Assembly: GCF_000022085.1 (NCBI RefSeq)
Contig: NC_011894.1
Location: forward strand, 6,736,001-6,800,000
From: Methylobacterium nodulans ORS 2060
GTDB lineage: Bacteria > Pseudomonadota > Alphaproteobacteria > Rhizobiales > Beijerinckiaceae
Direction: 5' to 3'
Length of the DNA: 64,000 bases
Shown here: one piece after another, positions 8,970-18,967 of the stretch
Numbering within the stretch: position 1 is the stretch's first letter
Layout: every line of letters begins with the position of its first letter
The notes under the pieces: model-generated
Told to the model about the DNA's origin: nothing
The model's database searches: none
Seen by the model: the letters and a program-made list of their open reading frames with translations, nothing else
Made by a program: the position numbers and the translations under genes

Positions 8970-9413
8970 ATGATGACCAGCGCAGACGCCAAAGCCTTCG
9001 CTCGGGTCCAGCACGCCGGGCAAACCGACAAGGCCGGCGTGCCCTCCATCAAGCACGTGGAGCGCATCGCATCCGCCGCCGAGATGCGGGTTCACCATGC
9101 GCACCCTCTCACGTGGCGGCCCACATGGCCTGAGGACTGCCACGATTTCGTTGCGTCTGTCGACGGCCACCTGTTCGCCCGGGTCTACAAGACCATCAGC
9201 GTGCCGACCTGGGCGCCTCAATGGGCCTGGAGCATCCTCCTCAAGCAGTCGCCGTCCGCTCTTGGTTTCGAGAAATCAGGAACCGCGGAGACAAAGGGGC
9301 AGGCCGTCGCTGCCGTGCGCGAGCGATGGGTCTTGGCCTGCGAGTGGTCGGCTGAGGCGGGCAAGCCGCTGATCATGAGGCGGGACGTGCGGTGGCCGGA
9401 TCAGGAGGGCTGA
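8970..9413 (+). CDS. hypothetical protein starting with an HD-domain fragment
   Basis: 147 residues. Residues 10-33 (FARVQHAGQTDKAGVPSIKH) match the opening helix of RelA/SpoT-type HD phosphohydrolases, but the metal-binding HD motif that should follow is missing. From residue 40 the protein changes character: DFVASVDGHLFARVYKT and a tryptophan-rich WAPQWAWSILL segment, then TKGQAVAAVRERW. This looks like a fusion made by deletion, or a gene that has borrowed an HD start. Catalysis by the HD part is unlikely. Two adjacent ATGs could start it. Confidence 0.55.
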   Translation: MMTSADAKAFARVQHAGQTDKAGVPSIKHVERIASAAEMRVHHAHPLTWRPTWPEDCHDFVASVDGHLFARVYKTISVPTWAPQWAWSILLKQSPSALGFEKSGTAETKGQAVAAVRERWVLACEWSAEAGKPLIMRRDVRWPDQEG

Positions 9414-9422
9414 GACGAAAAA

Positions 9423-9450
9423 AGCCCGGCTGCGGGAGGGCAGCCGGGCT
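9423..9450 (-). terminator. terminator hairpin
   Basis: A perfect 10-bp stem AGCCCGGCTG / CAGCCGGGCT with an 8-base loop. The T-run follows on the minus strand, so it formally serves leftward transcription from the AmpH-like gene. It also sits 10 bases past the rightward gene ending at 9413. Confidence 0.65.
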
Positions 9451-9529
9451 CAGAACGCCCCCGGATCAGATGCAGGAGGGCACAATGTCCCTGGCAACGA
9501 AACAGTCCGCTGCGGCGACGTCGTGCGGG

Positions 9530-9650
9530 CTTGCTGGTTCTGCGCAGGGCGCATCAGGGTCGAAGCCAAACCAGCTTGGCTATGAAGGGGCCGCTACGGT
9601 GGAACGAGGGCCCCCTACATCTTCCTGCAATGACCGGGGCTGGCGCATCT
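9530..9650 (+). repeat. dispersed repeat, copy 2
   Basis: Shares with 3430-3555 the ordered blocks GGGCTTGCTGG, CCAGCTTGGCTATG and CAATGACCGGGGCTG, with divergent bases between them. Confidence 0.6.
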
Positions 9651-9774
9651 CTGCGCTTCACCAACTTGTGCGACACGCCTGTAAATTGCTCGATACAATA
9701 CTGTCAGTCATGGAAATTCAGGGACTACGAGAAGCGCATTTCACCCTTCCTCTAGCAATCTCTCCACCTCGGAA

Positions 9775-10884
9775 TCAGCGCGTCACGAGGTTTGCGATCA
9801 GCTTGTTGGCAGCATCCGTCAGGGAGGAGAACATGGCAAAATCGACGCGGTTCACGACGACGAACACGCCGACGTCGCGGCCGGGGGCGAAGGCGACGTA
9901 GCTCATAAATCCTGCACCGCCACCGCTCTTGATCAAGAGCATCGGCTCGATGCCTCGTGCCGCCACCGCGACCCAGCCGAGCCCGAGACCCGCCATCGGC
10001 GCGGCATCGTCAAAGCCGATCGCGGCCGGCATCGACTGGCGTGGGCGGTAGACAGCCTGGCTGAGGGCCAGCACTGGGTTCGCGCTGTCGAGGTTGTGGC
10101 GCAACCAGCGCGCCATGTCATTTCCCGTGCTGTACAAGCCGCCGCTTCCGTCCGTCGCGTGCGTGTCGACGCAGGTTGCAGGGCCTCCAAGACCCGAGCC
10201 GATCATCAGCCGCGCGCATTGCTCGGGCGTTGGTGCGAACCCGGTATCCGTCATGCCGAGTTGCCCCGTGACGTGGCTGCGCAGCAAATCGGGATAGGAG
10301 CGGCCGCCGGCTTTCCCGATGGCATCGGCCAAGAGGTCGAACCCGACATTGGAGTAGGAGGCGATGGTACCGGGTTCCCACGGCAGTCGATAGCTGGGAA
10401 GCCACGTCCAGCGATCGTCGTATGTCGGCCAAGCCCGAGGGTTTACGCCGTCGGGCGCGTCGCCCATCTCTCGCGGCAGCGCCGCCGAATGGGTGGCCAG
10501 ATCGAGCAATGTGATGGGGCGGGCGTTGAAGTCTGGCAATCGCGCGTCGGCGGCGAAAATCTGCAAGGGGTCGGTCAGGGCGAGCTTTCTTTCAGACGCG
10601 AGCGATACCAGAACCTCTGCTGTGAACACCTTCGTGATGGAGTTCAGCCGCACGAGGCTCGCGCCGTCCGGCTTGTTTCCTTTGCCCTTCTCAGTCTCGC
10701 CATAGCCGCGGATCAGCACTTGGTCGCCACGCACGACCACCAGGACCATGCCGGGAGCCCCGGACTCCCGGAACATGATTTCTCCGGTGAGGTCGGTTGC
10801 GGCCAAGAGGATCGGATCATCAGCTGCATGCGAGGCCGTCGCGGTCACGAGTGCAAAGACGAGTGCGATGAATGCGAATCGCAT
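9775..10884 (-). CDS. ampH: AmpH-like D-Ala-D-Ala carboxypeptidase/endopeptidase
   Basis: 369 residues with a signal peptide at 1-20 (cleavage after SHA). A class C beta-lactamase/penicillin-binding fold follows. The catalytic SxxK is S82-I-T-K85, the YxN motif is Y177-S-N179, and the KTG box is K319-S-G-G. Many segments match E. coli AmpH in order, including SGAPGMVLVV, YGET, THSAALPRE, GMTDT and GVFVVVNR. AmpH trims and recycles peptidoglycan peptides in the periplasm and only weakly hydrolyses beta-lactams. The gene stands alone; a terminator hairpin lies at 9423-9450. Length is as in the family and all active-site residues are present. Confidence 0.9.
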   Translation of the reverse strand: MRFAFIALVFALVTATASHAADDPILLAATDLTGEIMFRESGAPGMVLVVVRGDQVLIRGYGETEKGKGNKPDGASLVRLNSITKVFTAEVLVSLASERKLALTDPLQIFAADARLPDFNARPITLLDLATHSAALPREMGDAPDGVNPRAWPTYDDRWTWLPSYRLPWEPGTIASYSNVGFDLLADAIGKAGGRSYPDLLRSHVTGQLGMTDTGFAPTPEQCARLMIGSGLGGPATCVDTHATDGSGGLYSTGNDMARWLRHNLDSANPVLALSQAVYRPRQSMPAAIGFDDAAPMAGLGLGWVAVAARGIEPMLLIKSGGGAGFMSYVAFAPGRDVGVFVVVNRVDFAMFSSLTDAANKLIANLVTR

Positions 10885-10976
10885 GACGGTGCCGCGGCTC
10901 CGGTTCAGAGCTGAAGCTTAACACGCACGCGATCCAGCTCGAGCACTCAGTTTCGACATTCGCTGTTGATTGACGC

Positions 10977-11288
10977 CTACGGTTGGCGCTGAATGGAGCG
11001 CAAGGTCATCGATTTATCTCTTCGATCATCAAGAATTGACTGTCCGTGCGCCTCTAGATAGCGGTGCGTCAGCTCGGCGAGCACCCGCTGCAACCATTCT
11101 GGATTCAACGCGACCGGATGGCCCATCTCGGCGGCCGTGCGGTCGAACTCGTCCAGAGCCACCCGGATGAGATCGCAGCTCAACCGCCGATGCCGGTGCT
11201 CGGCCCGAGCCAGCCGCAGGCGGACGCCCCATGACGGCTCGATCCGGGGCTCATCCTGCTGCGGCCAGAGCCAGCGGAACGGGTTCAC
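10977..11288 (-). CDS. phage hypothetical protein, 103 aa
   Basis: A basic, helical protein that begins MNPFRWLWPQQDEPR. It overlaps the upstream gene by ATGA (11285-11288), so the two are translationally coupled. No motif is recognised. Its position after the tail-fibre genes is where phages keep small lysis or accessory genes, but nothing here resembles a holin or endolysin. It is taken as the leftmost prophage gene. Confidence 0.55.
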   Translation of the reverse strand: MNPFRWLWPQQDEPRIEPSWGVRLRLARAEHRHRRLSCDLIRVALDEFDRTAAEMGHPVALNPEWLQRVLAELTHRYLEAHGQSILDDRRDKSMTLRSIQRQP

Positions 11289-11632
11289 CGGCCCACCTCC
11301 CGCCGGAGGTCTTCAATGCGCTGAAGGATGGTCTCGATTCGACCAACCGCCGCGTCGAGCTTGTCACGGGTCCACTGGTCGTTGGTGACCCCGTGCTGCT
11401 TCAGGTCGGTGATCAGGCTGCGCGTTTCCACCTTGGCCTGCTCGACCGCCTCATGCAGCCGTTCGAAGATGCCGGTCCGGCTTTTCAGCGCTGCGGTAAC
11501 GGCGGCGTTCGTGCCGGTGTTCCGTTCGACCGTGACGGCGAGTTTCTCGACCAGCGCCTCCAGATTGCGCTGGTACTTCTCGGTCACGGCAGCCGTAGAC
11601 GCCACTTGCAAGCCTGTCCTGTCCAGCAACAA
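11285..11632 (-). CDS. phage hypothetical coiled-coil protein
   Basis: 115 residues, almost all predicted helix with heptad-like spacing (EKYQRNLEALVEKLAVTVERN, then FERLHEAVEQAKVETRSLI and a C-terminal KLDAAVGRIETILQRIEDL). The first dozen residues are not conserved-looking and abut the truncated gene upstream, so its true 5' end may have been lost in a deletion near 11630. It is coupled to the next gene by ATGA. Function unknown; a structural or membrane-associated coil is possible. Confidence 0.55.
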   Translation of the reverse strand: MLLDRTGLQVASTAAVTEKYQRNLEALVEKLAVTVERNTGTNAAVTAALKSRTGIFERLHEAVEQAKVETRSLITDLKQHGVTNDQWTRDKLDAAVGRIETILQRIEDLRREVGR

Positions 11633-11885
11633 CCATCAATGTGACGGCGTCGCTATCGGAGACTTGCGTCCTCACGTAATTGTTCGCGTTCATCCGCATG
11701 AGGCTGGCCGTGAATTCCGGCGCCCCAATCACCGTCCCGCCTGGCTTGCCAGGCGCAAGGTTCCTCCCCGCCGCCGTAGACGAGAAGCCAAAGAAATTCA
11801 GGTACTCCAGGCCGTCCGGCACGGGCGCAATGTAGCGGGAGGCACTGGCGGAGGCGTCGGCGCCTCTGATGGTGATGCGGGGCAT
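11630..11885 (-). pseudogene. truncated phage tail-associated protein
   Basis: Begins at an ATG at 11885, 11 bases after the esterase stop, with MPRITIRGADASASAS and a proline/glycine-rich domain through NNYVRTQVSDSDAVTLMVVA. The protein-like sequence stops near 11630 and the frame runs on into antisense-like residues. I infer that a deletion removed the 3' part and joined it to the coiled-coil gene. It is probably a small tail-tip or carbohydrate-binding protein; the family is not identified. Confidence 0.5.
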
Positions 11886-11895
11886 GACAGATCCG

Positions 11896-13886
11896 TCAGA
11901 CTTGAGCGACAGGTTGCTTGAAGGCGATGCACCAATTCGCGAGCGAATAGGGCTTGCCGACAAGTGAGGCTATGTTATCCGCAGCATAATCTCCGGAACC
12001 GGCCGCATACTCCTAATTGAATGGCGCTTGCAGAGGGTCGCTATCACAGAGGTTCCCCCCGCCGAATGCCTCCGCCTGTCGACCGTAATAGAGGTTCGCG
12101 ACGCCGCTCAGTGAGCGTCCCAAGGTGAACTTGACGACAGCGTCTCCAGCGATCTCAACGCTGTTGATCGGAACGACGCCAAGGCTATCGATGACAGTGA
12201 ACCCCTTGGTCGAGAGATCGACAGGCGTCGTCCCCGCCCAGAAAGCTCGGAACTGCAGAGGCGGCGCAGGGACGTGGAAGCTGGCGAGGATGGTGCGTCC
12301 CCTGGCCACGATGGACAGAGGGCTCAACGGCCGCCAGGATCCTCCGGAGGGTCAGCACCTCGTGCAGGACCTTCCTGAAATACAGGGCCATCCACCGATA
12401 GCCGTTCGGGGTGAGATGACCGCCCTTGTCCGTGAAGGGATAGCTCGGGGTTGCGATAAAAACCCCAGCCATTTCTTGCGATAGTTCCCACTGCGCGTCA
12501 CCGATCGACAGGTCTGCGGCGTCGCTGGTATACTGCCCTCCGGTTTGGTACATGATGAGTGCCGGCGGCTTGCTCTGGTTCGGCACAAGTTCGGATTTTA
12601 TATCCGAAATGAGCTGGGCGAGTTTCGCCTTATACGATGATTTGCTGATTGAGCCGCCGAAATCAGGGACATAATTGTATTCACCTTGAAGCCATAGAAC
12701 CGCAGGTATTCCATATGTGAGATTGGCGGCTTGGGCGGCCGCTTTTCCAGCGGCGGACATGACGCGCAAGCGATTGAACAGCTCCGGGCTGACCCCCTTC
12801 GAAAGCTGCTCGATCGTCCGGCCGCCGACCGCGCAGTTCGAGATCACCAGCTTGCGATCATCCATGCTGGCGAGCGCGAAGTGCTGCAGTTGCAGATCGC
12901 GGGCGAACAAGCACGCGGCCAAGCCCGGCTCCTCTCCGAGCGTGCCGACGCCGGGAGAAAGAGCGGCTTGCTGCGCGGCAGACAGGATTGCCCCTGTGTC
13001 GTTGTTTTAGGCCGTGGCTACAGCGGGGCGCAGCACGGCATCGCCGACAGGACTTGGATTGGAATCGTCATAGGCCCCACCGGGGCGCACCGACTGCCCG
13101 ATCATCAGGACGTCGGATCGCCCGGCCGTCGTCTTGACCGGCCAACCCTCCCAGCCCTGACCAAGGGACTGCCCGTCGACGAACAGGTGGTTGAGCCCAA
13201 AAGACAGGGAGGCCGTATAGCCGTTGACCTGAGATCGGGTCAGGGCGGCGATGCCGAGCGCGCGGGCATTCTCGGCCCCGATCTCCTCCGCGCGGAAGTC
13301 ACCGTCACCTGCCCCGGTGCCGGTATCGGCGCCGCCGCTGCCCGGGATCACGAACAGCACGAAGCCAGCCTCGTCCGTGAAGACGGTATCGCCCTGGCTG
13401 AACCCCGAGGCGTTCAGCTCTGTGATCTCCAGAGCGTTCTCGACGTGCAGGCGATCCGTTTCGACGGCCGGGCCGCTCAGGACGTCATTGAGCTGTAGCC
13501 CATATTCGCTGAAGCGGGCGATCGGGACACCGTTCTCGTCCACGATGTCGAGAGCGCCAGCGGGGTCAACCTTGAACATGTCGGCGATCGGATCAAGGGA
13601 CGCCTGAAAGGCATCGATCTCGGCATCCAAGGCAGTGACCCGCCGGAAGAGCTCGGCGGCGATGCTGGGGTCGAGGCCGGCGAGACCGCTAAGGCGCTGG
13701 GCGAGGATCTCCAGCGTCTGACGCCGCAGCCCGGACAGCCCCGGCTGACCGGTGATCTGGGTGTGAACGAGTATCTCGGAGGCGGCATTCCCGTCGTCCA
13801 GAGGCAGATTTGGTCGTGCGAATGCCGGCATCAGCCATGCGGAAGCGTCCCAGGGTTGGAGAGGGCACCCGGAGGGCGTCCTGCAT
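11896..13886 (-). pseudogene. phage tail protein with SGNH/SASA esterase domain, broken
   Basis: The reconstructed product has an N-terminal phage-specific region with a helical stretch (SGLRRQTLEILAQRLSGL), then a sialate-O-acetylesterase-like SGNH domain: GQSLGQGWEG, LWLQGEYN and the catalytic Asp/His area GGHLTPNGYRW. It ends in a beta-rich domain finishing LANWCIAF. Such esterases on tail tips deacetylate surface polysaccharide. Four lesions are visible: a frameshift near 13820, an in-frame TAA at 13007-13009, a frameshift near 12330 and an in-frame TAG at 12013-12015. The sequence after each lesion still reads as family sequence. The ATG at 13886 is the likely original start. Confidence 0.75.
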
Positions 13887-13913
13887 GTCGATGGGGATGG
13901 AAGGATTGACCGG

Positions 13914-16876
13914 TCAAGCCACCGTGATGTCGAAGGGGCCGACCGGGACGCTCTCGATGGGGTTCTCAAGGCTGTCGAGGGCGGTCGCCCAGATGCGGTA
14001 CGGGCCGGGGCTCAGGTCCGTGATCTCGAAGACGGGGAGCGGTGTGTTCAGACCGCTGGCGATCGGGTCGCCCTGCTTCGTGGCGCTTGCGAACAGGGCG
14101 GAGGCGCCCGAAGCAATGTAGATCTGCGTGGCAGCAGTCTGGGGGCTCGGGCCGCTGGTGACCTGCACGCGGATCGTGCCGGCGGAAGGCGACGTCGCGG
14201 AGAGGTTCTGCGGCGGCGACGGGGCATCCGGATCAGTCGCGGCGACCACATGGGTGAGCGACGCACTCCAGTCGCCCGGCGTGCCGAGCGTGGACACCGC
14301 CCGGCCCTGCAGCTCGAGCTCGTCACCGCGCTGATAGCCCGGCAGCACGACGGCGCCAGCCGCCGCGGCTCCGGGCGCGAAGAGCCATGTCGGCGTCCCG
14401 ATCTTGCGGTGGCGTACCTCGAACGAGGCGATGGGCAAGGTCTCCTGCGGGTTGGCGCGGATCACCACCACCACGGGGGTCGGGTTCGACGGCGTGGCCG
14501 CATCGGCCGCAAGGCGCCCTGGGACAGCACGGCGTCGATGATCGCCACCAGCGGCGCGCCGGCCGGCTCCTGCGCCTCGCCGCCCGCCCGGCCACTCCAC
14601 GGTGGCGGCACCTCGGCATCGACCAGCGCCTCGATCTCGGGAGCGTGGTCGATGAGGGTGAGGCGAGCGGAGAGATCCTGCATCGCCTCGATGCCCTTGA
14701 CCGTGCAGGCGAAGGACTCGCGCGAGCTGGGGCCGAAGAAGGCGAGGTTGCCAACAGCCGGATCGGTGCCGGCCCCGGTCAGGACAACCGTGTTGGTCTC
14801 ACCGGGTGCCGTCTGGATTGTCCGCAGCAGGCTGGAGCCGTCGTCGCGCCGGAAGCGCACGGCGTAGGTCTGGCCCGCCTCCATCGTGACCGGCTCGTCC
14901 AGGGTGACGTTCGTGCGGCCGGCGATCGTGGTCACGGCCTGGACGCGGGCCGCCACCATCGTCCGGTCGAGGACGTCGTGTAAGAGCTGAGCCCGGTCGC
15001 CGCGCGAGCACTGCAGCGCCTCGAAGTCCTGGTTCGCGGTGTGAGTATCGCGGCGCAGTTGCAGCTCGTAGCCGCGGCGCCGCCCCTCCCGATACACCTG
15101 ATCCGGGTTGGTTACGCCCGGGAGGTCGATCTTCTCGGTGACCGTGATCGGCCCGGTATGGCCCGGGAGCGGGATGATCCGCTCGGCCTTGGCGAAGCCG
15201 TTGGTCTCGTCCAGGAAGGACACCCGGAAGGCGTGCGGCAGGATCGTGTAGGGCCGCTCGCCCTGGTAGCCCCAGGAGTTGCGCGGCGAGATGTGGGCCG
15301 TGACCGTGTCGAGCGCCCGGTCGATCACCACGCCCCAGGCGGTGCCGCTGTCCTGCGGGCTCGCCCGGCCGGCCGCGGCGATGTCGCCGAGCACGTCGAG
15401 GACGGATGCCTCATAATCATGCACCCGGTTGTAGGTCAGCCCCTTGGCGGCACAGAAGGCGTGCCAATCCTCCAGGGCCGCGACCTCGTCCAGGGTGAAC
15501 GGGTAGGTGATCGCCGGGCCGGTGAGCACGTAGCGGAACAGGCTGGCCGGGTTGTTGGTCTCGCGCACGACCCAGGTCTGCGAGGCCGCGTCCCAATCCG
15601 GGCAGATCGAGGCCATGTCGCAGTTGAGCGCGTCGAGCATGCCGTTGAGCTGGCCGGTGGCACGGATCCGGCAGGCGGCGAGCGCGAGCGGCTTGTCGAA
15701 GTCGATCGGGTACTCCGGCCGGAAGGAGCGCAGGACCGACCACACCGTGCGGCCGTGGCGCTGGATCTCCTTTTTGCTCTGATCCGCCTCGTCCCAGTCG
15801 AGGGTGGTGCGGGTCAGCTCGATGTCGTACCGGCCGCGCTCGGGGAATGCGATCGGAACCGTGCGGGTCAGGGCGCTCGACTTCTTCGAACTGATGACGA
15901 TCGGCGGCGCCGCGACCCAATCGTCCGTGCCGCTCTTGGCGTACTGCACGTTGATGGAGACCGTGAAGGTCTGGTAGCCGCCGTCCTTGTTCACGGCGAA
16001 GACGCCGGACGGCGCGCTGATGTCGATCTCGCAGCCGGTGCAGTCCGAAGCAGTGGTGCGGATCTGCGGGCCACCGGTGGGCGCAGCGGCCGACTTCAGC
16101 TCGACCGACAGCGCCTCCTCGATCACCTGCTGCGGGTAGAGGGTCAGGCGCTCGTCGGCGGCGTAGCCCTGGCGGGTCTCCAGGGTCACGTCCGTGAACC
16201 GCTCGATCGGCGTCTCGCCGATACGCCAGTTGCGCATAGCCAGCGGGCCGTAGCCGCACAGGAACGAGGCCACGACATAGCGCTCGTCGCCCACCGCCTG
16301 CGTGTAAGGCGTGGCGGCATAGGGCGGCGCGGAGCGGATCTTGCCGAGGACGAGCGGCACGACGCCATCCGGCGTCAGCTGGTTCTGCAGCCCCTGGATG
16401 CTGTAGGTCGGCTTGTCCTTGGCGTCCGAGCGCGGCGGGACGAGTGCGTTGATCAGGAGCGTGCCGGCCAGCAGCGTGGTGCCGGTGATGACCGCCGACG
16501 CGAGCGATGCCAGCGTGCCGGTCGCAGCGCCCGGCAGACCCAGCAGCGAGCCGGCGAGCATGGGGCCGTAGAACTGCCCGAGGGCGAGCGCGCCGACCGT
16601 CACCGCGATGGTGAGCACGTTGCGCATGATGTCGCCCTGCGGGACAGGGCGGATGATCAGCTGCGTGCCGGGCTTCGGGCGGACCCGGTGCCAGATGGCC
16701 GGCAGCACCTCCTCGTCGCCGATGGTGACGCGCAGCAGGCGCTGCATCCCATCCGTGAGGCCCGGGTAGGCCGCGGCGACGATCTCCGCGACGCTGCTGC
16801 CCGGCGCCACCGTCAGCTCGTGCCGGCGGGCGACATCGAACAGACTGTCGAGGGCGAGGACCGAGACGTCACGCAT
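13914..16876 (-). pseudogene. TipJ-like host-specificity/tail tip protein, frameshifted
   Basis: A lambda gpJ-type central tail fibre/tip protein that reads the host surface. Residues 1-785 are in one frame: a small N-terminal domain, two hydrophobic helices (about 85-145) and the long tip domain (WRIGETPIERFTDV, GRTVWSVLRSFRPEYP, RGDRAQLLHDVLDRT). After DAVLSQG near 14520 the sequence continues in another frame as RLAADAATPSNPTPVVV with fibronectin-like repeats, down to a TGA at 13914. One missing C in GGCCGCCTTGCG explains the shift. Its start overlaps the upstream remnant by 8 bases. Confidence 0.8.
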
Positions 16877-18286
16877 CGGAGCGATCGCCTATGATGATCT
16901 CGTGGCCGTACCCCGCCGACCGGACCGCGACCGGCGCGCCCGTGTTGTTGCGGATGGTCACAACCGCCGGATCCTGCTTGGGCGAGCAGGCGAGCAAGGT
17001 GTCCGTAGATCGTGCCGAGCCGGCGCGTGCCGTAGGCGAGGTTCGACGCGACGCGCCCGAAGGCGCTGGTGGCGTCGCCCAGATGCGAGGTGAGATCCGC
17101 CGCGCGCGACAGGCTGGCGCTGTAGGCCTCGAACAGCATGCGCTGTGCGCCGAGGCGGTCACCCTGCTCCGCAAGGTTGCGGACGGTCGCCTCGGTGCGG
17201 GCGTTCAGGAGGCCGAGCTTCTCGTTGAGGGTCTGAGCCCCTTTGGCCGGATCGGCAAAGGCCTGCGCCAGCTCCTGCGTGGCGTCCGCAACCTCCTGGC
17301 CGGTGGTGGCCGCGAAGTCCTTCGCAGACCGCCCGAGGGCCACGAACATCTCGACCCCGATCCGCCCCGTGGCGGCGAGGGTCGCCGCGATGCTGCGCGC
17401 CTCGCGCACGGACACCTCACCCGAGGCGGCGATGGCGACGGCCGCGGCGTTCACCTGCTGCGCACTCGCGCCCGAGGCCCGGCCAGTGCCGGCCAGCAGG
17501 CGGTCCACCTCGCGCATCCGGTTCTGGTAGGAGAGCAGCGCCGCACCCCCGGCGATGATCGCCACGGAGGTGACACCGACCGCGCCCCCGAGCAGCCCGA
17601 TCCGGGTGGCCAATCCCGCCGCCGCCTCGCCGGCCTGCGTCAGCGCACCCTTCACGCTCGCCCCACCCGGTCCGGCGAAGGTCTGCGCGATCTGCGGGGC
17701 CTGCTGAAGCGCAATCAGGGCCGGGCTCATGCCGGAGGCGGCCGATGAGACGATATCGCCGTCCTGGAACATCAGGTTGCGGATCTCGTCCGACCGCAGG
17801 CGGCGCGTTCTCATTGGCGGCCTGCGGCGTCACCCCGAGAGAGCCCAGCCGCCGGGAGGCCTGCGCATTCGCCTCGGCGCGGGCGCGGTCGGCCTCGATC
17901 TGGGTCAGGGTGGCGCGGCCGGTCGCGCCGAGATCGCGCCAGCCATCGCTGATGGCCCGAATGCGGGCGTGTGCCGCTTCGGCGGCCCGGGCCTGCTCCT
18001 CGAACACCGCGGCGGAGGCGCGCGCGGAGCCAACCTGGGGCGTGCTGACGCCGAGCAGCGCATTCACGCTCGCCTGAGCGCGCGCCTGCGCCTCCGCCTG
18101 CCGAGCGGCCTCGGCCAGACGCTGGTACCGAGCGGCCTGGCGGTCAGCGGCAGCGCCCGCAGCGTCGGCCGCGGCGGTGACGCCCTGGAACGCCTGCTGG
18201 CCCGCCCGGCCGGCCTCGTCGGAGGCGCGTCTGACCTCGGCGCCGCCCTCGACGGCGAGGCGGATCGCGACGCTATTCGCCATCAC
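16869..18286 (-). pseudogene. tail tape-measure protein remnant fused to another gene's 3' end
   Basis: The N-terminal part (18286 to about 17815) has the alanine/glutamine-rich coiled coil of a tape measure (AEAARQAEAQARAQASVNALLG). A frameshift near 17815 moves the continuation to a second frame (LRSDEIRNLMFQDGDIV, a hydrophobic helix GLLGGAVGVTSVAIIAGG, then SVREARSIAATLAATG). Near 16985 this stops and a third frame carries VVTIRNNTGAPVAVRSAGYG to a TGA at 16869. The last piece looks like the end of a different tail gene. I infer a large deletion between them; a full tape measure would be far longer. Confidence 0.7.
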
Positions 18287-18940
18287 CGCTCTCCTTCCGG
18301 TAGGCCTTCACGATCAGCGGCTCGACCCGAGGCAGCAGGTCGGCAAGCAGCGGCAAGGCCGCGCCCATGGCATCGGCCATCAGCAGGATCGCCCCGAAGT
18401 CGAGAGCATAGACGCCGCCGAAGCCCACGCGCATCTGCCCGCCGCAGCGCTGGATCACCGACCAAGCCACGATGCCCTCATCGGTTTCCGGGGCGTGCAG
18501 CGTGTAAGGGCACTCGGCACAGGTTACACCACAGGCAGCGCAGTATTCGTCTCCCCCGCCGAAGTGCCAGGAGGCGAGCTCGAGGATGCATTTTTTTCCG
18601 CGTCCCGCTTCAGCGCCGGAATGACATAGCGGCTGTCGAACTCATCGAAGGCGGCCCAGACGGTCATCAGCAGGTCGACGGTCTCGGGCGTTGCCGGAAC
18701 CGGCACGCCATCGGCATCGCCGACTCCCTCCCACTCGATGATCGCGCGCCGGGCCAGCTCGCCGACAAGGGCGATGTTCGTCCGCAGATCGAGATCCTCG
18801 CGATCGTCGCTGCGGATGACCTTGCTGACCGCCTCGCGCGCGGCCAGCATCATCGCCACCGTGACCGGCCGAACCCGGACGCGCACGCCGGGCAGGAGGT
18901 CGAGCCAGCAGGGTTCGGAAGAGGGAGAAAGTCTAAGCAT
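18273..18940 (-). CDS. tail assembly chaperone, -1 frameshift product (gpGT-like)
   Basis: A -1 slip on the A7 run at 18591-18597 (GAA AAA AAT read as AAA TGC) would join the chaperone to a second open frame. The product has 222 residues. The extension reads ILELASWHFGGGDEYCAACG, then TCAECPYTLHAPETDEG and a hydrophobic GAILLMADAMG, ending at a TGA at 18273. Its conserved-looking Cys-rich part has no ATG; the first usable start is a GTG at 18470 that would lose it. This is the same layout as lambda G/GT. Inferred, not proven. Confidence 0.65.
18524..18940 (-). CDS. tail assembly chaperone (gpG-like)
   Basis: 138 residues. I chose the ATG at 18940 because AAGGA lies 7 bases ahead of it; ATGs at 18955 and 18967 lack that. 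The protein starts MLRLSPSSEPCWLDLLPGVR and has a helical core (VTVAMMLAAREAVSKVI, IALVGELARRAIIEW, LMTVWAAFDEFDSRYVIPAL). The tail ASSSSPPGTSAGETNTA is flexible, typical of the short chaperone form. It lies between tail tube and tape measure, the standard place. Known: such chaperones coat the tape measure during tail assembly. The DNA immediately upstream is an insertion, so its native promoter link to the tail tube gene is broken. Confidence 0.7.
   Translation of the reverse strand: MLRLSPSSEPCWLDLLPGVRVRVRPVTVAMMLAAREAVSKVIRSDDREDLDLRTNIALVGELARRAIIEWEGVGDADGVPVPATPETVDLLMTVWAAFDEFDSRYVIPALKRDAEKNASSSSPPGTSAGETNTALPVV
18591..18597 (-). promoter_or_regulatory. putative -1 ribosomal frameshift slippery site
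   Basis: Seven A bases on the minus strand, zero frame GAA AAA AAT. The P-site AAA can re-pair with AAA one base back and the A-site moves from AAT to AAA. It lies exactly where the downstream -1 frame begins to look coding. Confidence 0.6.
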
Positions 18941-18967
18941 GAGAATATCCTTCATAATTCCAGCCAT

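Larger units (their letters stand above)
9414..9774. other. gap with terminator hairpin and repeat copy 2
   Basis: Holds the hairpin at 9423-9450 and the second dispersed-repeat copy at 9530-9650. No gene recognised. Confidence 0.5.

Noticed and set aside
9423..9450. Terminator for the rightward gene ending at 9413
   Set aside because: The T-run is on the other strand, so it is annotated as leftward; a weak effect on the rightward gene is possible.
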